NCBI GenBank assembly: GCA_947625815.1
Contig: CANQPU010000008.1
Coordinates: 1 to 64,000 of the forward strand
Reading direction: 5' to 3'
DNA: 64,000 bases
Source: an uncultured Oscillospiraceae bacterium
GTDB lineage: Bacteria > Bacillota > Clostridia > Oscillospirales > Oscillospiraceae
Positions within the stretch are counted from its first letter, which is position 1, and every line of letters starts with the position of its first letter. The translations under genes were made by a program, and so were the position numbers. Below the pieces are notes generated by a model, which was not told the DNA's origin, made no database searches, and worked only from the letters and a program-made list of their open reading frames with translations. This document shows, piece after piece, positions 53,502 to 64,000 of this stretch.

Positions 53502-54914
53502 TCAATCCTCCTCTCGCAGCTCTCCGTAAAGAGCCCAGGTATTGCTGCCGGTGATCTCCACGGACCGGAACGTGCCGATGAGCTTATCGCCGCCGCGGAG
53601 CCTGACGAGCCGCCCGCCGGAGGTGCGGGAGGTGAGGTACTCCCCCTCCCGCCCGTCAACGAGCACCCGCTGAACGGAGCCCACATAGGCGGCGTGGCGC
53701 TTTTCGGAGACGGCGTTCTGAAGTGCGACGAGCCGGTCGAAGCGCCGCTGCTTCTCCTCGCGGGTGAAGGGGTCGGGCATGGACGCCGCCGGGGTCCCCA
53801 CACGGGGGGAGAAGATGAAGGTGAAGAGGGCGTCAAAGCCCACCTCGGAGACGAGGGAGAGGGTGTCCTCAAATTCCTCCTCCGTCTCCCCGGGGAAGCC
53901 CACGATCACGTCGCTGGTCAGCACCAGGTCCGGCATATACTGCCGCGCCATACGGACAAGCGCCAGGTAGTCCTCCCGCGTGTAGTGCCGGTTCATGGCC
54001 GAGAGGACCCGGTCGGAGCCGGACTGGAAGGGGAGGTGGATGTGCCGGGCGCATTTTTCGCACCGGGCCATGGTGGAAAAGAGCTTCTCCCCGGCGTCCC
54101 GGGGGTGGCTCGTCATAAAGCGGATGAGGAAATCGCCGGGGATGGCGTTGATCCTCTCCAAAAGGTCGGAGAAGTCCACAGTTTCCGGGAGGCCCTTCCC
54201 GTAGGAGTTGACGTTCTGGCCCAGGAGCGTCAGGTCCTTGTACCCGGCCTCCACGAGCCTGCGGGCCTCCGCCAGGACGTCCCCGGGGGCCCGGGAGCGC
54301 TCCCGCCCGCGGACGTGGGGGACGATGCAGTAGGAGCAGAAGTTGTTGCACCCGTACATAATGGGCAGCCACGCCTTGACGGCGCTGTCCCGCACCGAGG
54401 GGAGGCCCTCGGCGATGACGCCGTCGGAGGCGTCCGTGGCGAAGATACGCCCGCCGTCCCGCAGGAGCTTCAGAAGGTACTCCGGGAACCGCCACAGGAC
54501 GTGGGGCCCGAAGACCAGGGAGACGTGGCGGTAGGACGCTTTGATCTTCTCCGCCATGCCGGCCTGCTGCATCATGCACCCGCAAAGGCAGATGATCTGA
54601 TCGGGCTTTGCTTTTTTGGTGTGGGTCAGGGCGCCCACGTTGCCCAGGACCCGCTGCTCGGCGTGCTCCCGGACGGCGCAGGTGTTGATGACGATGACGT
54701 CCGCCTCCGCCGCGTCCCGGGTGAGGGTGTAGCCCATCCTCACCAGCATCCCCCGGAGCTTTTCGCTGTCCGCCTCGTTCTGCTGGCACCCGTAGGTGTC
54801 CACCAGGGCGTAGGCGGGGGACTCCCGGGAGGCGATGAGCTCGGCGGCCTCCTCCATGAAGCGTTCCTGACGGGCGATCTCCCCGTCGGATATGACAGTT
54901 CTTGAAATGCTCAC
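53502..54914 (-). CDS. miaB: tRNA-2-methylthio-N6-dimethylallyladenosine synthase
   Basis: Radical SAM methylthiotransferase of 470 residues acting on i6A37 of tRNA, which is made by MiaA (also in this window, on the other strand). First cluster cysteines are in TYGCQQNEADSE, NTCAVREHAEQRV and CGCMMQ. The radical SAM motif is YGCNNFCSYCIVPHVRGRERSR, and a TRAM domain ends the protein. The start is GTG with a GGAGAG site. A clear promoter lies in the divergent gap. Confidence 0.95.
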   Translation of the reverse strand: MSISRTVISDGEIARQERFMEEAAELIASRESPAYALVDTYGCQQNEADSEKLRGMLVRMGYTLTRDAAEADVIVINTCAVREHAEQRVLGNVGALTHTKKAKPDQIICLCGCMMQQAGMAEKIKASYRHVSLVFGPHVLWRFPEYLLKLLRDGGRIFATDASDGVIAEGLPSVRDSAVKAWLPIMYGCNNFCSYCIVPHVRGRERSRAPGDVLAEARRLVEAGYKDLTLLGQNVNSYGKGLPETVDFSDLLERINAIPGDFLIRFMTSHPRDAGEKLFSTMARCEKCARHIHLPFQSGSDRVLSAMNRHYTREDYLALVRMARQYMPDLVLTSDVIVGFPGETEEEFEDTLSLVSEVGFDALFTFIFSPRVGTPAASMPDPFTREEKQRRFDRLVALQNAVSEKRHAAYVGSVQRVLVDGREGEYLTSRTSGGRLVRLRGGDKLIGTFRSVEITGSNTWALYGELREED

Positions 54915-54947
54915 GGCGTTACTCTCCGATGTACAAAATATACAGGT

Positions 54948-54993
54948 ATTTTATCAAATAATTCTGGAATTTACAAGCCGCATATTGTATAAT
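54948..54993. promoter_or_regulatory. Divergent promoters between miaB and the alanine-racemase-like gene
   Basis: On the minus strand, TTGTAA (54976-54971) and TAAAAT (54953-54948) are 17 bases apart and drive miaB-mutS. On the plus strand, a perfect TATAAT (54988-54993) with weak upstream -35 options should drive the mutL operon. The AT-rich gap is only 127 bases. Confidence 0.75.
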
Positions 54994-55041
54994 AAATCGT
55001 GTAGGAAAAATCAGGCTCTTTGCCGTTCAGGGGGTGCAGAC

Positions 55042-56097
55042 ATGAAGAACCTTGTCATAGACAAGAAAGCCATAAAGGCGAACCTGGCCGCCGTCAAGAC
55101 CCGGGCCCGGGGGGCGCAGATCTGGGCCGACCTAACCGGGGACGCCTTCGGGATGGGGCTGGTGACCACGGCAAAGCTCCTCCGGGAGGAGGGGGTGCGC
55201 TGCTTCGCCGTTTCCGATCCCCGGGACGCCGACGCCCTCCGGGCCGCGGGCTTCACCGAGGAGACGCTGATGATGCTCCGCTCCACCGCCGACGAGAAGG
55301 AGCTGGGGGAGCTTATGGACCTGGGCGTGGTGTGCACCGTCGGCTCCTATGAGGCCGCGGTAGTCCTGAACGCCCTGGCCGAGGCCCGCAAGACCGTCTG
55401 CGAGGTGCAGATCAAGATCGACACGGGCCTGGGCCGCTACGGCTTTATCGCCACGGAGACGGAGAAGATCGCCTCCATCTACCGCTACATGCCCAATCTG
55501 GCCGTGGTGGGGGTCTTTTCCACCTACGCCCAGTCCTGGAAGAGCAAAAAGACGACCCTCCAGCAGCTGGAGAGCTTCAAGTCCGTCCTCTCGACCCTCC
55601 ACTCCATGGGGTATGAGACGGGCCTGGCCTCCATCAGCGACTCGGCGGCCCTGTTCCGCTACGACTTTGACCTGATGGACGCGGTCCGCGTCGGCACCGC
55701 GTTCTCCGGCCGGGTGGCGGGGGGCGCGGCCCCGGGGCTGACACGGGTCGGCGCCATCGAGGCCGGTCTGGAGGAGGTGGGCTGGTTCCCCAAGGGCCAC
55801 CGGGTGGGGAACGTGGTCCTCAAAAAGCCGGCCCGGCTGGCCGTGGTGTCCGTGGGATATTACCACGGCTTCAACATCGCCCGCCGGGAGCAGGGGCAGA
55901 GCCTTCTGGACCTCATCCGCTCCCGGAAAAAGCATCCCACGGTGAAGATGGGCGACCAGAAGCTCAAGATCGTGGGCGAGGTGGGGATGATGCACACCAT
56001 CCTGGACGTCACGGACCTCAAGTGCCAGGTGGGCGATGTGGTCACCATGGACGTGGACCCCGTGAACGTCAAGGGGATCCCCCGGATATACCGCTGA
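55042..56097 (+). CDS. Alanine racemase homologue lacking the catalytic residues
   Basis: A 351-residue protein with the alanine racemase fold: an N-terminal TIM barrel and a C-terminal beta domain. Retained features include KIDTGLGRYGF (substrate-carboxylate Arg), the SDSAALFRYD strand and VSVGYYHGF. The PLP-lysine motif, normally VKANAYGHG, here reads LTGDAFGMG with Thr32 in place of Lys. The second catalytic base, the Tyr of LYG, is Ser in AFSG, and MDQ is MMH. The frame is intact with no sign of decay, so it is probably a conserved pseudoenzyme, perhaps ligand-binding. A true alanine racemase must lie elsewhere. It is the first gene of the mutL-miaA-hfq run. Confidence 0.8.
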   Translation: MKNLVIDKKAIKANLAAVKTRARGAQIWADLTGDAFGMGLVTTAKLLREEGVRCFAVSDPRDADALRAAGFTEETLMMLRSTADEKELGELMDLGVVCTVGSYEAAVVLNALAEARKTVCEVQIKIDTGLGRYGFIATETEKIASIYRYMPNLAVVGVFSTYAQSWKSKKTTLQQLESFKSVLSTLHSMGYETGLASISDSAALFRYDFDLMDAVRVGTAFSGRVAGGAAPGLTRVGAIEAGLEEVGWFPKGHRVGNVVLKKPARLAVVSVGYYHGFNIARREQGQSLLDLIRSRKKHPTVKMGDQKLKIVGEVGMMHTILDVTDLKCQVGDVVTMDVDPVNVKGIPRIYR

Positions 56098-56135
56098 GCG
56101 CTTTTTACCGATACACCCGAAAGAGATGATCACCC

Positions 56136-57989
56136 ATGCCGAAAATCATTGAAATGTCCCAGCACCTGGCCGACCTCATTGCCGCCGGCGAGGTGGTGGA
56201 AAGACCGGCCTCCGTCGTCAAGGAGCTCACGGAAAACAGCGTGGATGCCGGCGCGAAGAGCATCACGGTGGAGATCGAGTCCGGCGGCATGACCATGATA
56301 CGGGTCACCGACGACGGCTGCGGCATCGCCCGGGAGGACGTGGAGACGGCCTTTCTGCGCCACGCCACGTCTAAGCTGCGCACGGAGGAGGATCTGGCAG
56401 CCATCGGCACGCTGGGCTTCCGGGGCGAGGCCCTGGCGGCCATTGCCAGCGTCTCCCGGATCGAGATCCGCACCCGGGAGCGGGGGGAGGACGAGGGCGT
56501 GCGTCTTTTGCTGGAGGCCGGCGTCCGGACGGGTCGATCCCCGGTGGGCACGCCGGAGGGGACGACCATCATCGTCCGGGATCTCTTCTTCAACACGCCG
56601 GCCCGGCAGAAATTCATGAAAAACGACAGGGCCGAGGCCAGCGCCGTGGCCACCGCCGTGGTGCGGCTGGCCCTCTCCCACCCGGAGGTGTCCGTCCGGT
56701 ACATCCGGGACGGCCGGGAGGAATACCACACCCCCGGCGATGGCCGGCTCCAGTCCGCGGCCTACTGCACCCTGGGCCGGGACTTCGCCAGGGGCCTTCT
56801 GGAGGTGCGCAACAGGGCCGACGCCCTTGAGGTGTCCGGGTACGTCTCCACCCCCGCCGCGGCCCGGGGCAACCGTTCCTGGCAGTTTTTCTTCATCAAC
56901 GGGCGCTTCATCAAATCCAAGCTCCTCCAGGCCGCCGTGGAGCAGGCCTACAAGAACTCCCTTTTCACCGGGCGCTTCCCCGTCTGCCTCATCGACGTGC
57001 GGATGCCCGCGGGCGCGGTGGACGTGAACGTCCACCCCACCAAGCTGGAGGTGCGTTTTTCTGACGAGCGTCAGATCTTTGACGCGGTCTACTGGGCCGT
57101 CCGGGGCGCGCTGGAGCGGGAGGAGGGGCCGAAGGAGCTGACCATCTCCAAAAGCACCGACCAGGTCACCCGCGGCCACGCCTCCGGGGAGACCCGGTGG
57201 GACCGGCCCTCCGGGCCGGACGGAGCGGGCTTTTCCACCGGGAAGGCCGCCCCCTCCGGCGGTTTTTTCCGCCATGTCTCCGCCGGATCGGCCGTGTCCG
57301 CCGGCTGGGAGCGGGCCGGCGGCGTGGAGCTGCGCGAGAGCGTCCGGGTCCCGGACCAGACCCGCATCCCCATGCCCCCGGCGCCCATGCCCGAGCCAGG
57401 GCCCGCCCCTGCCCCCGCCCCCCGGCGGGACTGGCGGTACGTGGGGGAGGCCCTGGACACCTATGTCATCGTGGAGCGGGGGGACAGCCTTTTCCTCATC
57501 GACAAGCACGCCGCCCACGAGCGGATCCTCTTTGACAGACTCAGGAGCCAGAAGCGGGAGACGACCGGCCAGATGCTCCTGAGCCCCGTCATCTGCGACC
57601 TGACCGGCGAGACGGCGGATATCCTGGAGGAGAACGCGGAGGTCCTTTCAGAACTGGGCTTTGAGCTGGAGGACTTCGGCGGCGGGAGCCTGGCCATCCG
57701 CCAGGTTCCCATTGACATGGACCTGAGCGACCCGGCCGGGATGCTGGAGGAGATCGCCTCCAAGCTCAGGACCGGGGGCCGGCGGGACGTGGAGGCCATG
57801 CGGGACGATATCCTGCACACCGTGGCCTGCAAGGCGGCCATCAAGGCGGGCAGACGCTCCGAGCCGGAGGAGCTGACGGGCCTCATCGACCGGGTCCTCT
57901 CCGGCGAGGTGAAATACTGCCCCCACGGCCGCCCCGTGAGCGTGGAGCTTACGAAGAATCAGCTGGACAGGAGCTTTAAACGCGCATGA
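56136..57989 (+). CDS. mutL: DNA mismatch repair protein MutL
   Basis: GHKL ATPase that links MutS to downstream repair. The 617-residue protein has the N-terminal HLADLIAAGEVVERPASVVKELTENSVDAGA, DDGCGI and GTLGFRGEALAAIASV. A Pro-rich linker follows (about 340-435). The C-terminal domain carries DKHAAHERILFD (the DQHA-type endonuclease motif with Gln changed to Lys and the last Glu to Asp), ACKAAIKAG and CPHGRP. The metal-dependent nicking activity is thus likely, as in species without MutH. It overlaps miaA (ATGA). Confidence 0.95.
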   Translation: MPKIIEMSQHLADLIAAGEVVERPASVVKELTENSVDAGAKSITVEIESGGMTMIRVTDDGCGIAREDVETAFLRHATSKLRTEEDLAAIGTLGFRGEALAAIASVSRIEIRTRERGEDEGVRLLLEAGVRTGRSPVGTPEGTTIIVRDLFFNTPARQKFMKNDRAEASAVATAVVRLALSHPEVSVRYIRDGREEYHTPGDGRLQSAAYCTLGRDFARGLLEVRNRADALEVSGYVSTPAAARGNRSWQFFFINGRFIKSKLLQAAVEQAYKNSLFTGRFPVCLIDVRMPAGAVDVNVHPTKLEVRFSDERQIFDAVYWAVRGALEREEGPKELTISKSTDQVTRGHASGETRWDRPSGPDGAGFSTGKAAPSGGFFRHVSAGSAVSAGWERAGGVELRESVRVPDQTRIPMPPAPMPEPGPAPAPAPRRDWRYVGEALDTYVIVERGDSLFLIDKHAAHERILFDRLRSQKRETTGQMLLSPVICDLTGETADILEENAEVLSELGFELEDFGGGSLAIRQVPIDMDLSDPAGMLEEIASKLRTGGRRDVEAMRDDILHTVACKAAIKAGRRSEPEELTGLIDRVLSGEVKYCPHGRPVSVELTKNQLDRSFKRA

Positions 57990-58921
57990 GCGGAAGGATA
58001 TTGGTCATAACCGGCCCCACGGCCACGGGCAAGACGCGCCTGGGCGTGGAGCTGTGCAGGCGGATCGGCGGAGAGGTGGTCTCCGCCGATTCCATGCAGG
58101 TCTATCGGTATATGGACGTGGGCACGGCCAAGCCCACCCCCGACGAGAGGGGAGGGATCCCCCACCACATGCTGGACGTGGCCAGCCCCTTTGAGCCCTA
58201 CTCCGTGTCGCTGTACGTGCGGGAGGCCGCGCGGGTCTGCGGGGAGATTCTGGCCCGGGGCCGGCTGCCCGTGGTGGTGGGGGGCACGGGGCTCTATATC
58301 GAGTCGCTGATCTCCGGCCGGGACTTCGCGCCGAGACCGGAGGACGGGGCGCTGCGGGCCCGGATCGGGGCGCGCTTTGACGCGCTGGGCGGGCAGGCCC
58401 TGCTGGAGGAGCTGGCCCGGACCGATCCGGAGAGAGCCGGCAAGCTCCACCCCAACGACAAAAAACGCATCGTCCGGGCCCTTGAGATCGCCGCCCAGGG
58501 CGGGAGCATCTCGGCCCACGATGAGGCCACCCGGTCGGCCCCGCCCCGGTTCGACGCGAGGATCATCGTCCTCAACTACGCCGACCGGGCCGCGCTCTAT
58601 GAGCGGATCGACCGGCGGGTGGACGAGATGATGGAGCGCGGCCTCCTGGAGGAGGTCAGGACGCTCCTCTCCCGAGGCCTCACCCCGGAGCACACGGCCA
58701 TGCAGGCTATCGGCTACAAGGAGCTGTGCGCCGCCGTCCGGGGGGACGTGTCCGTCCGGGAGGCGGTGGAGACGATCAAGCGGGAGTCGCGGCGCTACGC
58801 CAAGCGCCAGATCAGCTGGTGCAGGCGCTACGAGGGGGCCCTGAGGATCGACCTGGAGGAACCGCCGGATTTTGAGAGGGCCCTTGCGCTTTCGACGGAT
58901 TTTGCGGAGGGACTGGTATAA
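57986..58921 (+). CDS. miaA: tRNA dimethylallyltransferase
   Basis: Adds a dimethylallyl group to A37 of tRNAs reading UNN codons, making the substrate of MiaB. The 311-residue protein has P-loop GPTATGKTRLG at 10-20, the SADSMQVYRYMDVGTAKP segment with the catalytic Asp, IPHHMLDV, and the tRNA-binding QAIGYKEL and RYAKRQISWCRR. It follows mutL and precedes hfq, the order known from many bacteria. Confidence 0.96.
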   Translation: MSGRILVITGPTATGKTRLGVELCRRIGGEVVSADSMQVYRYMDVGTAKPTPDERGGIPHHMLDVASPFEPYSVSLYVREAARVCGEILARGRLPVVVGGTGLYIESLISGRDFAPRPEDGALRARIGARFDALGGQALLEELARTDPERAGKLHPNDKKRIVRALEIAAQGGSISAHDEATRSAPPRFDARIIVLNYADRAALYERIDRRVDEMMERGLLEEVRTLLSRGLTPEHTAMQAIGYKELCAAVRGDVSVREAVETIKRESRRYAKRQISWCRRYEGALRIDLEEPPDFERALALSTDFAEGLV

Positions 58922-58970
58922 ACTGTAAGCCTAAATAAGGGGCGCGACCCCGAAGAAAGGCGGCTTACAT

Positions 58971-59240
58971 ATGATAAAAGCACTAAATCTACAGGATTCC
59001 TTTTTAAACGAGGCGCGGCGCCGGCGCGCGCCGCTCACGGTGTTCCTGGTGAATGGGTTCCAGATGCGCGGCACAGTGCTGGGCTACGACAACTTTACGG
59101 TCCTGCTGGAAAGCGAGGGCAAGCAGCAGATGGTATACAAGCACGCCATCTCCACCATCGCCCCCGCCAGGGCCATAGCCATCCCCGGACTGGAGGAGGC
59201 GGACGTCCCCGAGGCCGGCCGGGAGCTGGCGGTGAGATAA
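58971..59240 (+). CDS. hfq: RNA chaperone Hfq
   Basis: Hexameric Sm-like protein that binds small RNAs and poly(A). At 89 residues it has Sm1 ([41 protein letters not shown]) and Sm2 ([13 protein letters not shown]), where the usual YKHA of Gram-positive Hfq is kept. A short C-terminal tail follows (about 20 residues). Last gene of the mutL operon. Confidence 0.95.
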   Translation: MIKALNLQDSFLNEARRRRAPLTVFLVNGFQMRGTVLGYDNFTVLLESEGKQQMVYKHAISTIAPARAIAIPGLEEADVPEAGRELAVR

Positions 59241-59279
59241 AAACAAAAATATCGGGCCGGGAGTTGATCCCGGCCCGAT
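59238..59279. terminator. Bidirectional terminator between hfq and the SLH gene
   Basis: A 12-base stem ATCGGGCCGGGA with its complement and a five-base loop. An A-rich tract on the left (59238-59250) is a T-run for the minus-strand SLH gene; on the plus side only GCTTTGT follows. Confidence 0.85.
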
Positions 59280-59287
59280 GCTTTGTA

Positions 59288-61615
59288 TCAGTTGGCCACG
59301 ATGATCCGGATCTTGCCGCCGGTCTCGGGGCTGCGGTCATACCAGACGGAGAAGGAGTTGGAGGACATCAGGCACTCCGTAAGGCTGCTGAACCATTTGC
59401 CGGTGGCGGCGTTGTAGCATTTCACATCTGGCGCGATGGCCAGCTCCACGTCGCCCCGGACAAAGCGGAGGGCGGAGGCGTTGAAGCAGGCCTGGGAGAC
59501 GGAGGCGATCTCGGTCATGGAGGCGATGGCCGCGCAGCCCTTATAGGAGCCCACGGAATCCTTGGAGACGGCCACGCCGCCGAAGCTCCCGTTGGGCATG
59601 ACGGCGGAGCCAACCACCTCGACCCGGTCGTTCTCCCCCTCGCCGTAGAGGACGGTGATCACGTTGTTGCTGACGGCGCCGCCCCCGAAGGAGTCGGTCT
59701 GCCGGATCTCGTTGCGGATCAGGCCGTAGACGTACCGGTCGCCGGTGACGTCGTCGAGGATCAGGATATCGACCTTCCCCCCGTTGTTCCGGTGGGTGTA
59801 GGCGACCTTCCCGGCGGGGACCGAGGCGGCGGTGATGTCGGCCAGGGAGATGGGGGTAAGGCCGCTGGTGCCCACTCTTTCATAGATGAGCGCGCCGCTG
59901 GCAATGGCGGCCCCGCCCACGGTCCGGGCGGAGAGATCAAGCTCGCCGGAGCCGGCCCCGGTATCCCGGGTGATGTAGAGAATCTCCTCGTCTCCGCCCG
60001 CGCGCCGCTCAAGGCCTGTGTTGAAAAACACGGGCCAGCTCTCAAAGAGCTCGGGCTTATAGCTGGAGGTGAGGGTGCCGCTGACGGAGGTGAGGCCGTC
60101 GGGGGCGTTGATCAGGTCGATGGTGACCTTCTGGCCCTCGGCGCCGGGGTGAATGAAGCCCATGGCGGTGGCGCGCACCGTGTTCATGGGCAGCAGCGCC
60201 GCCACCCGGCCGTCGGGGGTAAAGAGGGCGGTGACGAGGGCGCCGAGCTTCACGTCCTCCAGCCCCGCCTGGGCGCTCTCCAAAAGCTCGAACTCATGGC
60301 CCATCAGAGTGACCTTAGTGGGGGCCAGGACGTTGGGCCAGGCGTCGGAGTAAACGCAGGTCATGCGGAAATCCGAGACATACAGGGTGTCGGAGCCGGC
60401 GGAATACATGCCCACGTCGTAGGACCTCAGGTCCGCGAGCGACGCCAGGGAGCCGTTCCTCAAAACGGTGCAGGTCCGGGAGCCGCCGGTGATGTCGTCA
60501 AAGGCGGAGGCGCCGGAGATCTCAGCGATCATGGGCTTGCCGGCCTCGGCGGCCGTCCTGCCGGTCACGTAGACAAAGTCCACCGCACCGGAGACGGTGT
60601 AGTAGACCGTGACGACCAGGCCGGCCCGGATGCCCGGATACACCTGGCCGTAGACGGCCTCCTCGCCGTCCCGGACGACCTTGGCGTCGGAGGGGATGGC
60701 CAGCTTCGTGCCGTCGGTGCCGGTGATGGAGGTGGGAGCGGCCAGCTCCACGGTGACGGTCCGGCTGGAGCCGCCGCGCTCGGGGATGAAGGTGAGGAAG
60801 CGCCCGCTGCTGTCCAGGACGGAGATGCCGCGCTTGCCCACCATGAAGGAGGCGGGCAGGTTGGCCGCGGGCTTGACGGGGCCGGAGCCGGAGGAGAGGG
60901 TCACGGCGGGGGAGCCGTCCCCGGCCCTCCCGCCCACGGAGACCAGGATGTCGTTCTCGTTGATCTTGCCCAGACTGCCGGCGTAGATCTCCCCGGAGGC
61001 GGTGGGGGTGAGGAGAAGGTTCCGGAAGAGGAGCGCCGCCTGGGCGCGGGTGATGGGACCGCCGCCGGTGAAGGCGCCCAGGCCCGCGTTCAGGTCAAGC
61101 TTGGCGGCCAGGGCGCGGGCGTCCGCGGGCCAGATGGACTCGATCCGGCTGCCGTAGCCCAGCATCCGCAGGAGGATGGTCACGGCCTGATCGTAGGATA
61201 TGGGGGCGTCGGGGAGAAAGAGGCCCTGGCCCATGCCCGAGATGAGCCGCGTCTTGTCCACCTCGGTCTGGGAGGCCAGGTTCACATAGCCCCGGGCCCA
61301 GTGGGAGGAGGCCACGTCGGTGAAGATGGTCCGCGCCTCATAGGAGGCGACGTCATCGCCCCTGCCCATGACCAGGACCGCCATTTTGCAGAATTCCGCC
61401 CGGGTCAGGCTGCCCTCGGGGCAATACAGGCTGCCGCTCACGCCGGAGATGACGCCCATGATGCGCAGGGTCTCCACGGCCTCGCCCACGGCGGGGTCGG
61501 AGACGTCCGAAAAGGTGGACACGTCCTCCGCCGCCGCGGCGGGGAGGGCCGCAAGGCCCGATAAAAGCGTCACGGCCAGAAGAGCCGCAAGGAGTTTTTT
61601 GCCGAAGTGTTTCAT
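59288..61615 (-). CDS. SLH-domain cell-surface protein
   Basis: A 775-residue exported protein. Residues 1-29 form a signal peptide ending AAAA-E. Three S-layer homology domains follow (about 35-82, 98-152 and 160-201; for example [33 protein letters not shown] and [14 protein letters not shown]), which bind cell-wall polymers. The remaining 570 residues are beta-rich with no recognised domain. It may be an S-layer or structural protein. It lies 16 bases after the permease gene and is probably the last gene of that efflux operon, an unusual link. Confidence 0.9.
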   Translation of the reverse strand: MKHFGKKLLAALLAVTLLSGLAALPAAAAEDVSTFSDVSDPAVGEAVETLRIMGVISGVSGSLYCPEGSLTRAEFCKMAVLVMGRGDDVASYEARTIFTDVASSHWARGYVNLASQTEVDKTRLISGMGQGLFLPDAPISYDQAVTILLRMLGYGSRIESIWPADARALAAKLDLNAGLGAFTGGGPITRAQAALLFRNLLLTPTASGEIYAGSLGKINENDILVSVGGRAGDGSPAVTLSSGSGPVKPAANLPASFMVGKRGISVLDSSGRFLTFIPERGGSSRTVTVELAAPTSITGTDGTKLAIPSDAKVVRDGEEAVYGQVYPGIRAGLVVTVYYTVSGAVDFVYVTGRTAAEAGKPMIAEISGASAFDDITGGSRTCTVLRNGSLASLADLRSYDVGMYSAGSDTLYVSDFRMTCVYSDAWPNVLAPTKVTLMGHEFELLESAQAGLEDVKLGALVTALFTPDGRVAALLPMNTVRATAMGFIHPGAEGQKVTIDLINAPDGLTSVSGTLTSSYKPELFESWPVFFNTGLERRAGGDEEILYITRDTGAGSGELDLSARTVGGAAIASGALIYERVGTSGLTPISLADITAASVPAGKVAYTHRNNGGKVDILILDDVTGDRYVYGLIRNEIRQTDSFGGGAVSNNVITVLYGEGENDRVEVVGSAVMPNGSFGGVAVSKDSVGSYKGCAAIASMTEIASVSQACFNASALRFVRGDVELAIAPDVKCYNAATGKWFSSLTECLMSSNSFSVWYDRSPETGGKIRIIVAN

Positions 61616-61631
61616 AATCTGTCTCCTTTCA

Positions 61632-62932
<1,301 letters not shown>

Positions 62933-62936
<4 letters not shown>

Positions 62937-63664
62937 GAGCCCGCTCCCCCTTCCCGGGCGACCTCCGCCTGGAGGTCCCCGCCGTTTTTGGAATCCGCCA
63001 CGATCTTCCCGTCGGAGATGCGCACGATGCGGTGGGCGGTGGCGGCGATGGAGTTGTCGTGGGTGATGAGGATGATCGTGGTGCCCTCCTCCTCGTGGAG
63101 GGTGTGGAGGATCTCCAGCACGTGCCGGCCGGTCCTTGAATCCAAAGCGCCTGTGGGCTCGTCGGCCATGATGATGGGGGGCCTGGCGGCGATGGCCCGG
63201 GCGATGGCCACGCGCTGCTGCTGCCCGCCGGACATCTCCGCGGGCCTGTGTTTGGCCCGGTCGGCCATTTTCACCCGCTCCAGGGCGTCCATGACCAGGT
63301 CCTCCCGCTTCAGGATGCTTATGCCCTGATAAATCAGGGGCAGCTCCACGTTCTCGTAGGCGTTCAGGGCGGAGATGAGGTTGTAGCCCTGGAAGATGAA
63401 GCCGATCTCCCGGTTGCGGATCCTGGCCAGCTCCCGGTCCGTCAGCTCCGTCACGTCCGTCCCGTCCAGCGAATAGTCGCCGTAGGAGGGGATGTCGAGA
63501 CAGCCCAGGATGTTCATGAGGGTGGATTTCCCGGAGCCGGAGGCGCCGATGATGGCCACGAACTCCCCCCGGTCGATCTGGAGGGAGACGCCGTCCAGCG
63601 CCCGGACCTCGCTCTCAAGGCCCTCGTTGTAGATCTTGTAGATGTTTTTGATATCAATGAGCAT
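62933..63664 (-). CDS. MacB/LolD-type ABC transporter ATPase
   Basis: A 243-residue nucleotide-binding subunit. Walker A at 40-48 (GASGSGKST), Q-loop in GFIFQGYNL, signature [14 protein letters not shown], Walker [14 protein letters not shown], and switch His in LITHDN. This sequence type pairs with MacB-like permeases such as the next gene, which overlaps its stop. Confidence 0.95.
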
Positions 63665-63674
63665 GGCGTGGTCC

Positions 63675-64000
63675 TCAATAGGAGTAGGCGCCCGTCATCA
63701 TGTAGGCGTTGAAGATCTCCGCCCCGGGCTCGAGCCCGGAGGTGATCTCCAGGTTGTACCGGTCGGAGAGGCCGGTCTCCACGGGCACGGGCCAGTAGCC
63801 CTCCTCCGCGGAGGGATAGGGGGGATACTCGCCGTAATACTCGGGCATTTCGAACTCCACCGCGTTCTCCGGCTTCTCGTCGGCCTTGATGAACACCACC
63901 TTGTGGGGGTTGCCGTCGGGGTCCACGATGTTTTTGACGCACTGGATGGGCACGGTGACGCAGTCCACGGACTGGCTGGTGACGAAGGAGTAGTTGAGCC
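63675..64000 (-). CDS. Efflux adaptor (membrane fusion protein), C-terminal part
   Basis: The C-terminal 107 residues of a protein whose frame is open to the window end. The pattern FVTSQSVDCVTVPIQCVKNI, KVVFI and VPVETGLSDRYNLEITSGLEPGAEI is that of the HlyD/RND-type adaptor end, where KxVxV...V.tG...g..veI.sGL.pGd is typical. A short Tyr/Pro/Glu insertion (EFEMPEYYGEYPPYPSAEEGYWP) interrupts it. It lies 10 bases before the ATPase gene and is the first visible gene of the operon. Confidence 0.85.
   Translation of the reverse strand, partial: LNYSFVTSQSVDCVTVPIQCVKNIVDPDGNPHKVVFIKADEKPENAVEFEMPEYYGEYPPYPSAEEGYWPVPVETGLSDRYNLEITSGLEPGAEIFNAYMMTGAYSY

Noticed and set aside
59264-61564. A 766-codon plus-strand frame opposite the SLH gene
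   Set aside because: Low-complexity Gly/Ala/Asp/His translation; the minus strand has a signal peptide and three SLH domains.

Overview
The window is GC-rich, densely coding DNA from a member of the Bacillota, most likely a clostridial gut-type bacterium near Oscillospiraceae. The evidence is the set of gene types: T-box leaders before cysE-cysS and thrS, a type 1B dihydroorotate dehydrogenase (pyrK/pyrD), a pyrBI pair, RsgI-type anti-sigma architecture, YqhQ/DUF1385, RecD2, RecX, a SpoIIQ-like LytM protein, an SLH-domain surface protein and AGGAGG-type ribosome binding sites. The family-level placement is inference. No phage, insertion sequence, CRISPR array, rRNA or tRNA gene was seen; this is mainly core chromosome.

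Layout. 1-3900: end of the rpmI-rplT operon, a TPP-riboswitch-controlled thiT on the minus strand, and an ECF sigma / RsgI-PepSY anti-sigma pair. 3970-8000: a hydroxyacid dehydrogenase, a PflX-like radical SAM protein, and an unusual pair made of a tandem SCP2-like protein and a class III aminotransferase. 8069-14513: a full pyrimidine gene set, pyrC-K-D-F, a HAD phosphatase, a palindromic repeat, then pyrE-B-I. 14800-22513: an XRE membrane regulator, GlmU-like transferase, prmA, a small helical protein, a PPTase, a remarkable hairpin-filled intergenic region, and a lipoprotein with a two-component system. 22564-28535: yqhQ, prmC, recA, recX, rimO, pgsA and a DUF1648 membrane protein. 28557-33247: a second copy of the palindromic repeat, the Cys T-box with cysE-cysS, and a second ECF sigma / membrane partner pair. 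33434-42679: polA-rimI-tsaD, uvrB, a small membrane protein and recD2. 42679-46961: comF, a stand-alone mreB, a HAD hydrolase, an SDR, a CBS protein and tadA. 47022-50845: a Thr T-box with a ThrRS lacking the TGS domain, the M23 protein and a CPBP protease. 50842-59240: two divergent mismatch-repair and tRNA-modification operons, miaB-mutS-CPBP (minus) and alanine-racemase-like-mutL-miaA-hfq (plus). 59288-64000: a minus-strand operon of efflux adaptor, ABC ATPase, MacB-type permease and SLH protein, cut by the window edge.

The most interesting points are: an intact alanine racemase homologue at the mutL locus that has lost the PLP-binding lysine and both other key catalytic positions; the promoter-and-hairpin array at 18597-18877; the interspersed double-palindrome element found twice; the SCP2-tandem/aminotransferase pair; and a tight cluster of DnaA-box-like sites before uvrB. 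Most of the very long antisense reading frames are by-products of GC-rich codon usage and are left out.
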